Source: Bartonella tribocorum (GTDB lineage Bacteria > Pseudomonadota > Alphaproteobacteria > Rhizobiales > Rhizobiaceae). Taken from it: a DNA stretch of 64,000 bases. The position numbers and the translations under genes were made by a program. The first letter of the stretch is position 1. Every line of letters begins with the position of its first letter. This document shows, piece after piece, positions 20,718 through 29,586 of this stretch. The stretch lies in the NCBI RefSeq assembly GCF_002778015.1, contig NZ_NJPP01000004.1, positions 46,852 through 110,851 of the forward strand, given 5' to 3'. The notes below the pieces were generated by a model, which had not been told where the DNA came from, made no database searches, and saw only the letters and a program-made list of their open reading frames with translations.

Positions 20718-22367
20718 CTAGCGCGTAAGAGGCTTATAATTTGCCTGCTTAAGGTTAATGGATTCAGCTCCAAGACGGCGAACTTTATCAGCCTCATATT
20801 CAGCAAAATTACCTTCAAACCATTCCACATGGCCATTACCTTCAAAGGCTAAAATATGCGTTGCCAATCGATCAAGAAACATACGATCGTGCGATATGAT
20901 TACTGCACAACCAGCAAAATTTTCTAATGCATCTTCCAATGCACCCAACGTTTCAGTATCAAGATCATTTGTTGGTTCATCAAGAAGAAGCACATTTCCC
21001 CCCTCTTTTAAAAGTTTTGCCAAATGGACGCGATTGCGCTGCCCTCCTGATAAATTTACCACCTTCTGCTGCTGATCGGCCCCTTTGAAATTAAAAGCCC
21101 CGCAATAAGCACGACTATTCATTTCATATTTGCCTAACTTAATAATGTCATTTCCACCAGAAATTTCCTGCCAAACAGTTTTATCACCCACCAAGGAATC
21201 GCGACTCTGATCGACATAACTCATATGAACTGTTTCACCGATACGTATTTGACCTGAATCGGGCTGTTCTTGTCCCGTCAACATTTTAAATAAGGTTGAC
21301 TTTCCCATACCATTGGCCCCAATAACGCCGACAATACCCCCTGCAGGAAGTTTAAAAGAGAGAGAATCAATCAACACGCGTTCGCCATAAGCTTTAGAGA
21401 GATGATCAACTTCAATGACAACCTGCCCTAATCTTTCTCCAATAGGAATAATGATTTGCGCCTCCCCAGGACGGCGCTCACGTGCTGCCTGAACCAACTC
21501 ATCATAAGCTTTAATCCGCGCTTTTGACTTTGCCTGTCGCCCTTTTGGACTGGACGCAATCCATTCTTGCTCACGGGATAAAGCGCGTTGACGCGCAGCC
21601 TCTTCACGACCTTCTTGAGCCAAACGTTTGGCTTTAGCGCCCAAATAAGCAGAATAGTTTCCCTCATAAGGGATACCTCTACCGCGATCTAACTCTAAAA
21701 TCCACCCCGTAACATTGTCGAGAAAATAACGATCATGGGTTATCAAAAGCACAGCGCCAGAATATTCACGCAAATGCCTTTCAAGCCAAGCCGTCGTTTC
21801 AGCATCTAAATGGTTTGTCGGTTCATCTAAAAGCAACAAATCAGGTTTTGACAAAAGCAATTTACAAAGTGCAACACGCCGCTTCTCACCACCCGAAAGT
21901 TTTGTCACATCCCCCTCAGCTGGTGGACAACCAAGAGCAGCCATAGCCATTTCAACTTGACTTTCTAAGTCCCAAAGATTCTGACTGTCAATAATATCCT
22001 GAAGCTGTGCACTTTCATCAGCCGTTTCCTCACTATAATTCATCATCAATTCGTTATAACGCTCAAGAATAGCCTGCTTATCTGCAACACCTTCCATCAC
22101 ATTGCCACGCACATCTTTGTTTGCATCAAGCAAAGGTTCTTGTGGGAGATAACCACAACGTGCTCCTTCAGAAAGCCACGCTTCTCCCGTATATTCCTTA
22201 TCAAGTCCAGCCATAATACGTAAAATAGTTGATTTACCTGCACCATTTGGCCCTAAAATACCGATCTTTGCATCTGGATAAAAAGACAAATGGATATTTT
22301 CTAAAATTTTTTTATTGCCGTAAGACTTATTGAGCCCAGCCATATGATAGATAAATTGACGTGCCAT
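20718..22367 (-). CDS. ettA: Energy-dependent translational throttle protein, ABC-F ATPase
   Basis: EttA binds the ribosomal E site and gates entry into elongation according to energy state. The 549-residue protein has two ABC cassettes without membrane spans: first Walker A GPNGAGKST near 39, signature LSGGEKRRV and LLLDEPTNHLD; second Walker A GANGMGKST, signature LSGGQRNRV and LLLDEPTNDLD. The long arginine/lysine-rich linker between them (about residues 240-310) is the ribosome-contacting region. The ATG at 22367 follows AAAGAGAAA. It stands as a single transcription unit. Confidence 0.95.
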   Translation of the reverse strand: MARQFIYHMAGLNKSYGNKKILENIHLSFYPDAKIGILGPNGAGKSTILRIMAGLDKEYTGEAWLSEGARCGYLPQEPLLDANKDVRGNVMEGVADKQAILERYNELMMNYSEETADESAQLQDIIDSQNLWDLESQVEMAMAALGCPPAEGDVTKLSGGEKRRVALCKLLLSKPDLLLLDEPTNHLDAETTAWLERHLREYSGAVLLITHDRYFLDNVTGWILELDRGRGIPYEGNYSAYLGAKAKRLAQEGREEAARQRALSREQEWIASSPKGRQAKSKARIKAYDELVQAARERRPGEAQIIIPIGERLGQVVIEVDHLSKAYGERVLIDSLSFKLPAGGIVGVIGANGMGKSTLFKMLTGQEQPDSGQIRIGETVHMSYVDQSRDSLVGDKTVWQEISGGNDIIKLGKYEMNSRAYCGAFNFKGADQQQKVVNLSGGQRNRVHLAKLLKEGGNVLLLDEPTNDLDTETLGALEDALENFAGCAVIISHDRMFLDRLATHILAFEGNGHVEWFEGNFAEYEADKVRRLGAESINLKQANYKPLTR

Positions 22368-22546
22368 AAATTTCTCTTTATATTATGCGATATTGAAGAT
22401 ATTGTGTGATATTAAAGATTAGGATTTTGAAAAACTGCTTTTGCTCTCTACTGTATAGTAAATAATACTCAACACACCGTATCAAAAGCTTTTCGCTTTA
22501 TATTGATACATTTTTTCTAATCTCACAAGCCCCAATATGGTTTTAA

Positions 22547-23083
22547 ATGCAAAAAAACATCTTCTCAAGAAGCAAAAAAAACATCCTTTTAGCTGTACCT
22601 GAAACGTGTTATCAAACATTTCCCTTCTTTTCCATACCAGATATAACATTGTATTTTTATCGTATTAAACCAACGTATCAATGTAATATGGAACCAGAAA
22701 GAAAAGTAATTCTCTATGCTCCTTCTTTTTTTGCTTTATGGGCTTTAAATTACGCAGTAAAAAACCATTCCCTTTTTTCATCGATTTTTTGTTACGGGAA
22801 ACAATGGGCTTCACCCCTTGCCCTGATATGGCTTAAATTACGTTTACAAAACGAACGCCGCCTTATGGGATCTGATGTCCCAAGCCCAATGATCATGAAG
22901 GCTTTACGCCAACATATCACAGCACATGACTACAGTGCACTTCCCATTGGTACCTGGTTACACTTCGTAAAAAATTATAAAATGAATTGTAAAAACTTAT
23001 CCATCCCAATCTTCTGGCTTGATAATTATAAAAATGAAATAAATACCCAGCAAATCATTTCAATACTTCAAGACGAAATTTAG
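22547..23083 (+). CDS. Unrecognised protein upstream of pncA
   Basis: I cannot assign this 178-residue protein to a family with confidence. It is soluble-looking, basic, and rich in aromatic residues, with segments such as MEPERKVILYAPSFFALWAL, LKLRLQNERRLMGSDVPSP and HDYSALPIGTWLHFV. No signal peptide or long membrane span is evident. It ends 46 bp before pncA on the same strand, so the two may be co-transcribed. The ribosome site before the ATG is poor. Confidence 0.6.
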   Translation: MQKNIFSRSKKNILLAVPETCYQTFPFFSIPDITLYFYRIKPTYQCNMEPERKVILYAPSFFALWALNYAVKNHSLFSSIFCYGKQWASPLALIWLKLRLQNERRLMGSDVPSPMIMKALRQHITAHDYSALPIGTWLHFVKNYKMNCKNLSIPIFWLDNYKNEINTQQIISILQDEI

Positions 23084-23129
23084 CTTTTTCAAAATACGAT
23101 AAAAGCTCATCTCCTATAGGAATATATTT

Positions 23130-23738
23130 ATGGAAAAAAAAGCCTTAATCGTCATTGATGTTCAAAATGACTTCTTACCTGGTGGAGCACTTGCAGTACC
23201 ACAGGGTGATGCTGTTTTACCTGCCATTAATAATCTCATCAATCATTTTGATCACGTGATCTTAACTCAAGACTGGCACCCTAAAAATCATTGCAGCTTT
23301 GCTTCCTGCTATCCTGAACAAAAAACGTATGATACTATCGATCTTGACTATGGTCCTCAAATACTTTGGCCTGATCATTGCATACAAGGAACATACGGTG
23401 CGGAATTTCATCCATCTCTTAGAGTAGAAAAAGCACAACTTATCCTTAGAAAAGGCTATAATCAAAAGATGGATAGCTATTCTGCTTTTCTTGAAAATGA
23501 TCAAAAAACACCAACAGGTTTACAAGTTTATCTCAAAGAACACGGTTTTACTAAGCTTGTTATGTGTGGCTTAGCCACGGACTTTTGTGTTGGATTTTCT
23601 GCTCTTCACGCCATACAATACGGTTTTAAAGTCAGTGTTTTATTAGATGCCTGCGCTGGTATTGATGTAAATGAATCCCTAAACATTATGCTTAAAAAGA
23701 TGAACGAAGCTGGTATTGAACTGTTAATGGTCTCCTAA
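23130..23738 (+). CDS. pncA: Nicotinamidase / pyrazinamidase
   Basis: PncA hydrolyses nicotinamide to nicotinate for NAD salvage in the cytoplasm. The 202-residue protein has the isochorismatase-like fold with the catalytic triad Asp10 (VIDVQNDFLPGGAL), Lys108 (LRKGYNQKMDSYSAF) and Cys153 (ATDFCVGFSAL). Metal-binding residues sit in QDWHPKNH (Asp48, His50, His54). Length and motifs match the family. The CTATAGGAATAT stretch before the ATG gives a moderate ribosome site. Confidence 0.95.
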   Translation: MEKKALIVIDVQNDFLPGGALAVPQGDAVLPAINNLINHFDHVILTQDWHPKNHCSFASCYPEQKTYDTIDLDYGPQILWPDHCIQGTYGAEFHPSLRVEKAQLILRKGYNQKMDSYSAFLENDQKTPTGLQVYLKEHGFTKLVMCGLATDFCVGFSALHAIQYGFKVSVLLDACAGIDVNESLNIMLKKMNEAGIELLMVS

Positions 23739-24207
23739 AATATTGTTTTCTAACCAGACATTATAAAAAGCTGATTTATAATAAATAAATTGTTTTTTAC
23801 ATATTATAAAAGGAAACCAGAATAGGGTATAATTTTCTCATTTCAAACCTCTTCATACTGAATAAACCATTCTCTTACACCTCACAAATAGGATAAATAT
23901 GAAAATAAAAATCATTCAGGAAAGCAGCAAAAACGCTTCTTATGAACCTGTTAATAGATAAAAGCTGTCGTCGTTCTGAAAGCTGGTAAAAAGTAGAACG
24001 CCCGTTTACACCTTGTATTTAAGCAAAGCCCTCCAAGAGATTTTACATTATTCCCTTCATGGGAAGAATGGAATTCATGCCATGGATTCAACTTAGAAAT
24101 AAGAATGCAAATAAGAAAGACAATGACATTTTGTTTTGCATAAAAGACCTCTTCTATTAAGGTTATGCGATAAACAAAAGCATAAGAAAATATAAATTTT
24201 CCATCAC
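23739..24207. other. Intergenic region with second copy of a dispersed motif
   Basis: About 470 bp between the convergent pncA and DUF475 genes. It contains TTTCTCATTTCAAACCTCTTC followed by ATACTGAATAAACCA (about 23835-23870), the best match to the motif at 20264. No gene or clear terminator is seen. Confidence 0.45.
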
Positions 24208-25257
24208 TTAAGACGCAATATCTTTATCCAATTGACGACGCTTAAAACGGATCGAAGAATATAATGCCATTCCAATTATACAGACTCCCACAAGCCCTGT
24301 TAAGACTTCAGGAACCGACATAATCGTTTGCAGATACATAATCACGGCAAGAACTAAAATGGCATAAAAAGCACCATGCTCCAAATAACGATAATGCAAC
24401 AATGTCCCTGATTCGACCAACATAATTGTCATAGAACGAACGTAAAACGCACCGATACCAAGACCAATTGCGATAATAAAAAGGTTGTGTGAAAAGGCAA
24501 AAGCACCAACCACACCATCAAAAGAAAAACTTGCATCAAGAACTTCTAAGTAAAGGAACGCCCCTACTCCCCCTTGAGCCACGCTCGTCAAAGTTTTCTT
24601 AGGAGCATCCAAGAGATGACCAACAGCTTCAACACCTATAAAAGTCAACAGTCCATAAAGGGCTGCTAATAAAAAAGTGACTTTATCTTCTGAAACAATC
24701 TTCCCAGACACAAATAAGATCAAAATCAAAATAATTGCAATATCAATCCCAACAAGTGCCCCAAACCTTTGAGCCGGTCTTTCTATAACATGAAGCCAAT
24801 GCACCTCTTTTTCAGAATCAAAAAAATATTTCAAGCCAACCATCATAAGGAAAGTTCCTCCAAAAGCGGCAATTCCCATATGCGCATCAGTTAACACTTC
24901 AGCATATCGATGTGGTTCCCCTATCGCTAATTTAACTGCCGCAATTGGATTAATCCCAACAGCAATGACAACCACCAACAACGGAAAAACAATCCGCATT
25001 CCAAATACAGCGATCAAAATACCCCATATAAGAAAGCGACGACGCCATAACGGATCCATTTTACCAAGAATCCGTGCATTGATAATAGAATTATCAAAAG
25101 ATAAAGAAATTTCCAAAACCCCTAAAACACAGCAAATAAAAAAATATTTAAGAAAACCAATAATACTTCCCGTTTCAAACCAACCAATAGCCCCTCCTAA
25201 AAAGACACCAACAATCGTGAAAAAAAAAGCAAACCCAAAATGGTGTAATAGGGCCAT
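24208..25257 (-). CDS. DUF475-family integral membrane protein
   Basis: The 349-residue protein has about nine hydrophobic spans and the family's paired acidic motifs: EISLSFDNSIINARIL near residue 50 and LEVLDASFSFDGVVGAFAF in the second half. These match the internal repeat seen in DUF475 and the related TerC proteins, where the acidic residues within membrane spans suggest metal handling. Function in Bartonella is unknown. The frame extends 18 codons upstream, but the ATG at 25257 lies about 6 bp after AGGA and gives a normal family start. Confidence 0.87.
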   Translation of the reverse strand: MALLHHFGFAFFFTIVGVFLGGAIGWFETGSIIGFLKYFFICCVLGVLEISLSFDNSIINARILGKMDPLWRRRFLIWGILIAVFGMRIVFPLLVVVIAVGINPIAAVKLAIGEPHRYAEVLTDAHMGIAAFGGTFLMMVGLKYFFDSEKEVHWLHVIERPAQRFGALVGIDIAIILILILFVSGKIVSEDKVTFLLAALYGLLTFIGVEAVGHLLDAPKKTLTSVAQGGVGAFLYLEVLDASFSFDGVVGAFAFSHNLFIIAIGLGIGAFYVRSMTIMLVESGTLLHYRYLEHGAFYAILVLAVIMYLQTIMSVPEVLTGLVGVCIIGMALYSSIRFKRRQLDKDIAS

Positions 25258-25615
25258 AATCATTCCTAAAAGTTTATTTTCTAATTCATCTACAGTACAC
25301 ACATAATACAAATCGAAAGCTTGTATCTCTTTAAAGTTGCATCTCTTAATGCAGAAGTGTATAAAATATATACAGTAAAACTACATGAAAATTTTCTCAA
25401 AAAAAGCAAGAGATAAATGCAGTAAATAGGAAATTTTGTTTTGATGTAGATATTAATCATCAATACAATAATATTTGAGAGACTGTTTTTTATCCACTAA
25501 AATAAAGAAAAATTAAAGCTATATATATTGACATTATATCATAGAATATTAATACATAGCGTGCTTTTATTATTTTATGATTTATACTATGATGATTGAC
25601 TGAGGGAGATAATTC
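25258..25615. other. Divergent intergenic region
   Basis: About 360 bp between the divergent DUF475 and XRE genes. It carries the XRE promoter described separately. No further gene is seen. Confidence 0.5.
25528..25555 (+). promoter_or_regulatory. Sigma70-type promoter for the XRE regulator
   Basis: TTGACA at 25528-25533 is followed, after 16 bp, by TAATAC at 25550-25555. It lies about 60 bp before the GTG start of the regulator gene. Only sequence resemblance supports it. Confidence 0.45.
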
Positions 25616-26155
25616 GTGGCACGTCCTGAAACTGAATCAAAAACCATATTTGGAAAACGTTTACGTTATGTACGTCTTTCTTTAGGCGATCCATCACGTG
25701 AAACCTTGGCTAAAAGTTTTAGCATGACAAAAAATTCCATTGCTTTTTATGAACGTGGAGAGAGAGAACCCAATCTTAGTGTCTTACAAACCTACCGCAG
25801 GTTATATGGTGTCAACATTAATTGGCTTTTAACCGGACAAGGAAAAATGTTTGACGCCGAATATACAAAGGGTGATTTTAACTGGGATTATTTTATTAAA
25901 AAAATTGAGGAACTAGAAAAAATACTTACCAAGAGTGATCGTAATGAAAAACTAAATCAAGAAAAAATCGATAGCTCTTATGAGAAATTCCAGCAATATT
26001 TGTCAAGACAAGGTTTATCAAATGGCCTTAACGCTAAGACTTCGACCTCTCTGATCGATATGAAAGCCAAAATGGCTAATTCTTATACCCTTAGCTTATT
26101 CATTGATTTACTCATTCGAAGCGTATCCCAAAAAGAGGTTATAGCTAATCAATAA
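25616..26155 (+). CDS. XRE-family HTH regulator, phage-repressor type
   Basis: The 179-residue protein has an N-terminal helix-turn-helix (about residues 11-70: FGKRLRYVRLSLGD, SRETLAKSFSMTKNSIAFYE and LYGVNINWLLTGQG), the arrangement of CI/Cro-like repressors. A lysine/glutamate-rich coiled segment follows, and then a C-terminal part without a recognisable peptidase motif, so LexA-like autocleavage is not predicted. The GTG start at 25616 follows GAGGGAG. It is probably derived from a phage or plasmid and begins the accessory patch running to 29600. Confidence 0.85.
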   Translation: MARPETESKTIFGKRLRYVRLSLGDPSRETLAKSFSMTKNSIAFYERGEREPNLSVLQTYRRLYGVNINWLLTGQGKMFDAEYTKGDFNWDYFIKKIEELEKILTKSDRNEKLNQEKIDSSYEKFQQYLSRQGLSNGLNAKTSTSLIDMKAKMANSYTLSLFIDLLIRSVSQKEVIANQ

Positions 26156-26537
26156 ATGTCTATTTCAAAATAAAAAACAAAAAATGATCAAGTACCACCA
26201 ATATGGGAAGAAGTGTTTTTTCTTTGTCCATGAGGGTTAAATTTCATACGTTCTATAATTTATTTCTGTAAAAAAAATATTTGCATTTTTAATAACGTAT
26301 AGTGTCGTTAAATTAAAAGAAATGATTGTATAGGATAAAATTTTCCTTCACATCTTATTGACAAGAAATTTTTTCTTGTTAAAAGAATAATAGTTCTCAT
26401 AGAAATTATTTTTTAAGGTCAAGAAATTTTAAGGGAATATATTGACGGCTTCCTATAGAGACATACATTAGTATTCGTAAACGGGTTAGTTGAGTATTCA
26501 TCCTGAAAATTATCAGCTATTTTATGAGGTAGGAAAC
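26156..26537. other. Intergenic region with a palindromic candidate operator
   Basis: ACAAGAAA and TTTCTTGT at 26361-26379 form an inverted repeat that overlaps a TTGACA, as in a repressible promoter. It lies about 160 bp before the YegP-like gene. No other feature is seen. Confidence 0.35.
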
Positions 26538-26717
26538 ATGTATTTTGAGGTGTTTCAAGGTGTTCACAATCAATGGTATTGGCGTTTAATCTCAGGAGAT
26601 GCACAAAAAATTGCTTTTTCTAGTAAAGGATATCCAACAAAACAAGATCTCCTCATGAATATTGAGCAAATCAAAGAAATTACCCATAAAGCTCTTATTA
26701 GAGACCTGCAGTCTTGA
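26538..26717 (+). CDS. YegP-like DUF1508 small protein
   Basis: The 59-residue product is a single DUF1508 unit: MYFEVFQGVHNQWYWRLIS, then a KIAFSSKGYPTKQD segment and a helical NIEQIKEIT end. E. coli YegP has two such units, so this is a one-repeat form. The role of the family is unknown. The ATG at 26538 follows GAGGTAGGAAAC; an upstream TTG in the same frame has no ribosome site. It is small and stands alone. Confidence 0.72.
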   Translation: MYFEVFQGVHNQWYWRLISGDAQKIAFSSKGYPTKQDLLMNIEQIKEITHKALIRDLQS

Positions 26718-27495
26718 TATTCTTTGCCGTTAAGATAAGAAGTTCAGTTTGTATAATGGGTTTTTGGTTATGTTTTTGTAATGAATAAAAAGTCGTTGAT
26801 TTTTTTTCAATGAAAGAATTTTTTTTGTATTATTTTTAACACGTGTAAGTGATAGTTAAATTTTCTGCAGAGTATATGTTTGTTTTCAAATATAATTGAA
26901 TTTTAATAGCACCGATCAAGCAGCAAATCCCTCAAGTCTTGTGTTTTTTCATAAAGCAAAGCTCCATGAAGAGAAAATAAAGCGTAAATTAGGAATTTGA
27001 TTATTTTCCCAAAGATCAATATCTTTTACGTTCATTTTCCTATTTTGTATTGAATAATCGTGACTGACTTATCCCCTCTTCTCCATAAAAAAATATCTCT
27101 TTCTCTTATCATGCAATTTTTTATGTCTATTAATTAAAATGATCACAAGATTATACCTAAAACCTAAATGGAACGCACAAAATTGTTTTCTACAATAATA
27201 TAAATTCACCACAACAATTGCTGGATCGTATAGCCCCTCTTTTATACTCCTAGCTATAAACTGAGGTATCATCATAAACTTTTATTTTGACGCCAACCAC
27301 GACCTTTAAATCAATTTTAATGATTTTATAAATTATAGATCAGAGTAAACTTGAATATTTTCTCCCAATACAATCCCTCGACGAACACCGTAATAGACTT
27401 CATAAAAGTTTATCTCATTCTTATTATTTTTCAGTCTTTCTAACACGTCTCCCAATCCTTTAATGCATAAATTCGATGCAAAAATATGGAGACAA
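26718..27495. other. Gene-poor stretch with a hexapeptide-repeat fragment
   Basis: At about 27253-27300 on the minus strand the sequence reads VGVKIKVYDDTSVYS and then stops. This matches the V-Y-D-x-A repeat type of the pseudogene at 28011-28545. A further minus-strand frame ending at 27333 (GTG start near 27446, NKNEINFYEVYYGVRRGIVLG) could be a tiny gene or another fragment. No intact gene is supported. Confidence 0.45.
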
Positions 27496-27807
27496 TCACT
27501 CTTTATTGTCTTCAGATTTAAGCCCTTTTTTATATTTCTTTTCATTTTCTTCATATTGCTTAATTTGTTTTTTCAGTTTTTCAATTGCTTGATCGCGTCT
27601 TTTAATCACCATATTTTGCTCTCTAAGAACTCTATCTCGTTCTTCAGTCATTTTCATAGAATCCCTTAAAAACTCATGCTTTATTCTTCTAGATTCCTCT
27701 TTTAGAGCTTTAATTTGACTGCGATAATATAAAGCAAACCGAAAGGTAACCCCGCTGAACAACAAAATAACAATTATTGCTCCCAATAAAATTTCGTTTA
27801 CACTCAT
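27496..27807 (-). CDS. Small membrane-anchored coiled-coil protein
   Basis: The 103-residue protein has one N-terminal span (LLGAIIVILLFSGVTFRFAL) and a long charged coiled coil (about residues 30-95, rich in K, E and R with heptad spacing). An AAAGGAG ribosome site six bases before the ATG at 27807 is excellent and supports a real gene. I recognise no family. Phage Rz-type spanins and conjugation-associated proteins can look similar, but no lysis cassette is present. It sits in the accessory patch between phage-like remnants. Confidence 0.68.
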   Translation of the reverse strand: MSVNEILLGAIIVILLFSGVTFRFALYYRSQIKALKEESRRIKHEFLRDSMKMTEERDRVLREQNMVIKRRDQAIEKLKKQIKQYEENEKKYKKGLKSEDNKE

Positions 27808-28010
27808 TTTGATCTCCTTTAATTGCCACTCAAGTGATCATCTTAAGCAATTTTCTTTGTTTCATCCTTCATCAAAAAAGAAGACAATAAACTCCATATT
27901 CCAAGTGTGAATAATCACCCTAGGTGTCCGTATCTTCTCCATTAAATATTGATAAATGGCACAAAAAATTCTCTAAAAAGCAGCTGAGCTCACACGCTCA
28001 CACCAATTAT

Positions 28011-28545
28011 TTACGACAAACTTAGATTCAAAACATAAAAAATAAGGAACTCCCAACAAAACGAAAAACGTGAAAAATCAATACACCCTTTCCCTGAAAC
28101 GCTCTTATCTTTCTTTTTTACGCCATATGAAATATGACTGTATGTAAAAATTCTTTCCTTATTACAAAAACCTTCAGTGTCACAAAACACAATTTTTTTG
28201 TAAAGTTTTATCTTCCCACAAATTTTTACATCACCAAAAACCAAAGCATTATTGTAAACACGAATCTTTCTATAATCACGAGCATCACGACAAGCTTCAA
28301 TATATTGAGTATTCAAAATTTGACCAAAAGCGACCACATTCGTGTAAACATATGCCTTTCCACTCATATTCAAATGACAACAAAATCCCCCCTTCATAAA
28401 CATACCAATTCTTGTCTCCCCCTAAATGACCATATATTAGTGCAGTGTCATAAACAAAAATATCCTCAAAAACACAGACTTTATTATAAACCGTAGTATC
28501 ATCAAAAGCCCCCACCCTTATAGGAACATTGATCGCATATATCAC
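28011..28545 (-). pseudogene. Decayed hexapeptide-repeat (YdcK-like) gene
   Basis: Two overlapping minus-strand frames together encode repeats of the V-Y-x-x-A type: AFDDTTVYNKVCVFEDIFVY and DTALIYGHLGG in the upstream frame, then GKAYVYTNVVAFG and IRVYNNALVFGDVKICGKIK in the downstream frame. These resemble left-handed beta-helix proteins in which VYGNARVYDDA-like units recur. The frame break near 28300-28400, many substitutions and the loss of a regular period show decay. Related fragments lie near 27253-27300. Confidence 0.55.
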
Positions 28546-28765
28546 ATTCTACCAAATAACCACCTTCATGCTCCAAATTATTTTTGTGTTCTATAAAAAT
28601 ACCAAAATCACTTTTTTGAGATTTCTAAAGTTTTTTAACGCATATAAACAACATACTTCTGATAGTGACCTAATTTATTACAATAAAAGAGAAATAGGCC
28701 TTTTTAACCTATGAATTTATGTTTTTTCTACAATCACAATCTTGTCTCTTAAGGCTGTAAAGCTT

Positions 28766-29105
28766 CGCTATATGCTCATATAGCGGCTTAACGGAGAATT
28801 TTTACAAACGCTGATATTAGGGGGTATATCTTGATTTATAATGCTGCTACGTATACTATCATCGTTAAATCTCATAAACACACGCGTGCGTACCACCGTT
28901 TCTGGTGTGCACACTGATTTCTTTACAACCGTGGAACTAAGGAACCATTTTTATCGATTCGAATCTAAAAGTGTATGGGGGCATTTTGTTATTAGTTAAA
29001 AACAACTCTATATGCTTCGTTAGCGAAGAGCTCTGCATGGATATTTTCACGCTCCTTGTATCACATATTCTGGATTCGCGATGCAATATTAACGCTATAG
29101 CGTAA
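28766..29105 (+). ncRNA. Structured leader RNA upstream of the HTH gene (Brt-like candidate)
   Basis: The stretch is non-AT-typical and full of inverted repeats: CGCTATATG/CATATAGCG (28766-28785), GTGCGTACCA/TGGTGTGCAC (28886-28912) and CTTCG/CGAAG near 29018-29031. A possible promoter, TTTACA at 28801 and TATATC at 28825, would start a transcript of roughly 200-270 nt before the HTH gene. In B. henselae nine RNAs of about 200 nt (Brt1-9) each lie directly upstream of an HTH gene (Trp), the same layout. Whether this is a Brt needs sequence comparison. Two short frames lie inside (28831-28915 and 28841-28999, the latter 52 codons). Confidence 0.45.
29092..29103. promoter_or_regulatory. Palindromic candidate operator upstream of the HTH gene
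   Basis: ACGCTATAGCGT is a perfect 12-base palindrome 20 bp before the HTH start codon. A near-identical inverted repeat (ACGCTWTAGCGT core) lies at 29573-29586, upstream of the convergent small frame. Confidence 0.55.
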
Positions 29106-29123
29106 ATGTGTAAAGGTCTAAAA

Positions 29124-29438
29124 ATGACAAAGACTGAAAAAGATTGGTTCCAACGCTTAATTGAATTGATAAAAAGTGACGGACGAACAATGATCGAAAT
29201 AAGCAGAGCAGCGGGCTGTGGACAAAACTATGTCCAACAAATGATAAAAGGAGGAAAGAGGCCTTCAGTCGATAAACTTATGGCTATTCTAAACACACTG
29301 GGAAATGCAAGCGCCATATATGTCATAACCGGCTTCAACATCTCCGATGAAGACCTAAAACTTATAGCTTTGATTTCGTCTGGAGATAAAAAGAAGATTG
29401 AAGCTTTAAATGTTCTGTTGAATGAGAAGCAGTTGTAG
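29124..29438 (+). CDS. XRE-type HTH regulator (Trp-like)
   Basis: The 104-residue protein has an N-terminal helix-turn-helix (about residues 8-65: FQRLIELIKSDGRTMIEISR, then AGCGQNYVQQMIKGGKRPS as turn and recognition helix, and KLMAILNTLG). A short C-terminal tail reads SGDKKKIEALNVLLNEKQL. The ATG at 29124 lies seven bases after AAAGG; an earlier in-frame ATG at 29106 has no ribosome site and lies next to the palindrome. The structured leader upstream and the palindrome suggest autoregulation. It resembles the Trp regulators that follow Brt RNAs in B. henselae. Confidence 0.82.
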   Translation: MTKTEKDWFQRLIELIKSDGRTMIEISRAAGCGQNYVQQMIKGGKRPSVDKLMAILNTLGNASAIYVITGFNISDEDLKLIALISSGDKKKIEALNVLLNEKQL

Positions 29439-29544
29439 AATTTTCTACTCTATCCAATATCGCTTGCTTTTGAGATGTCGATAAAGACTCCCATTTTACA
29501 ATAATATCAGATAAAGCCACCTCAAATTTTTCATCATTCTTCAT
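29362..29544 (-). CDS. Small convergent ORF overlapping the HTH gene 3' end
   Basis: A 60-residue frame starts at an ATG (29544) seven bases after GGAG and contains KFEVALSDIIVKWESLSTSQ, a plausible amphipathic helix. Its last 25 codons lie antisense to the HTH gene end (77 bp overlap). An inverted repeat like that of the HTH gene lies 28 bp upstream of its start. I recognise no family. It could be a partner under the same repressor, or only an untranslated antisense transcript. Confidence 0.42.
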   Translation of the reverse strand: MKNDEKFEVALSDIIVKWESLSTSQKQAILDRVENSTTASHSTEHLKLQSSFYLQTKSKL

Positions 29545-29572
29545 AGTAACACTCCGTATTGTCAAACAATAT

Positions 29573-29586
29573 AACGCTAAAGCGTT
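29573..29586. promoter_or_regulatory. Second copy of the candidate operator
   Basis: AACGCT and AGCGTT with a two-base spacer match the palindrome at 29092-29103. It precedes the minus-strand small frame and overlaps its likely promoter region. Confidence 0.5.
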
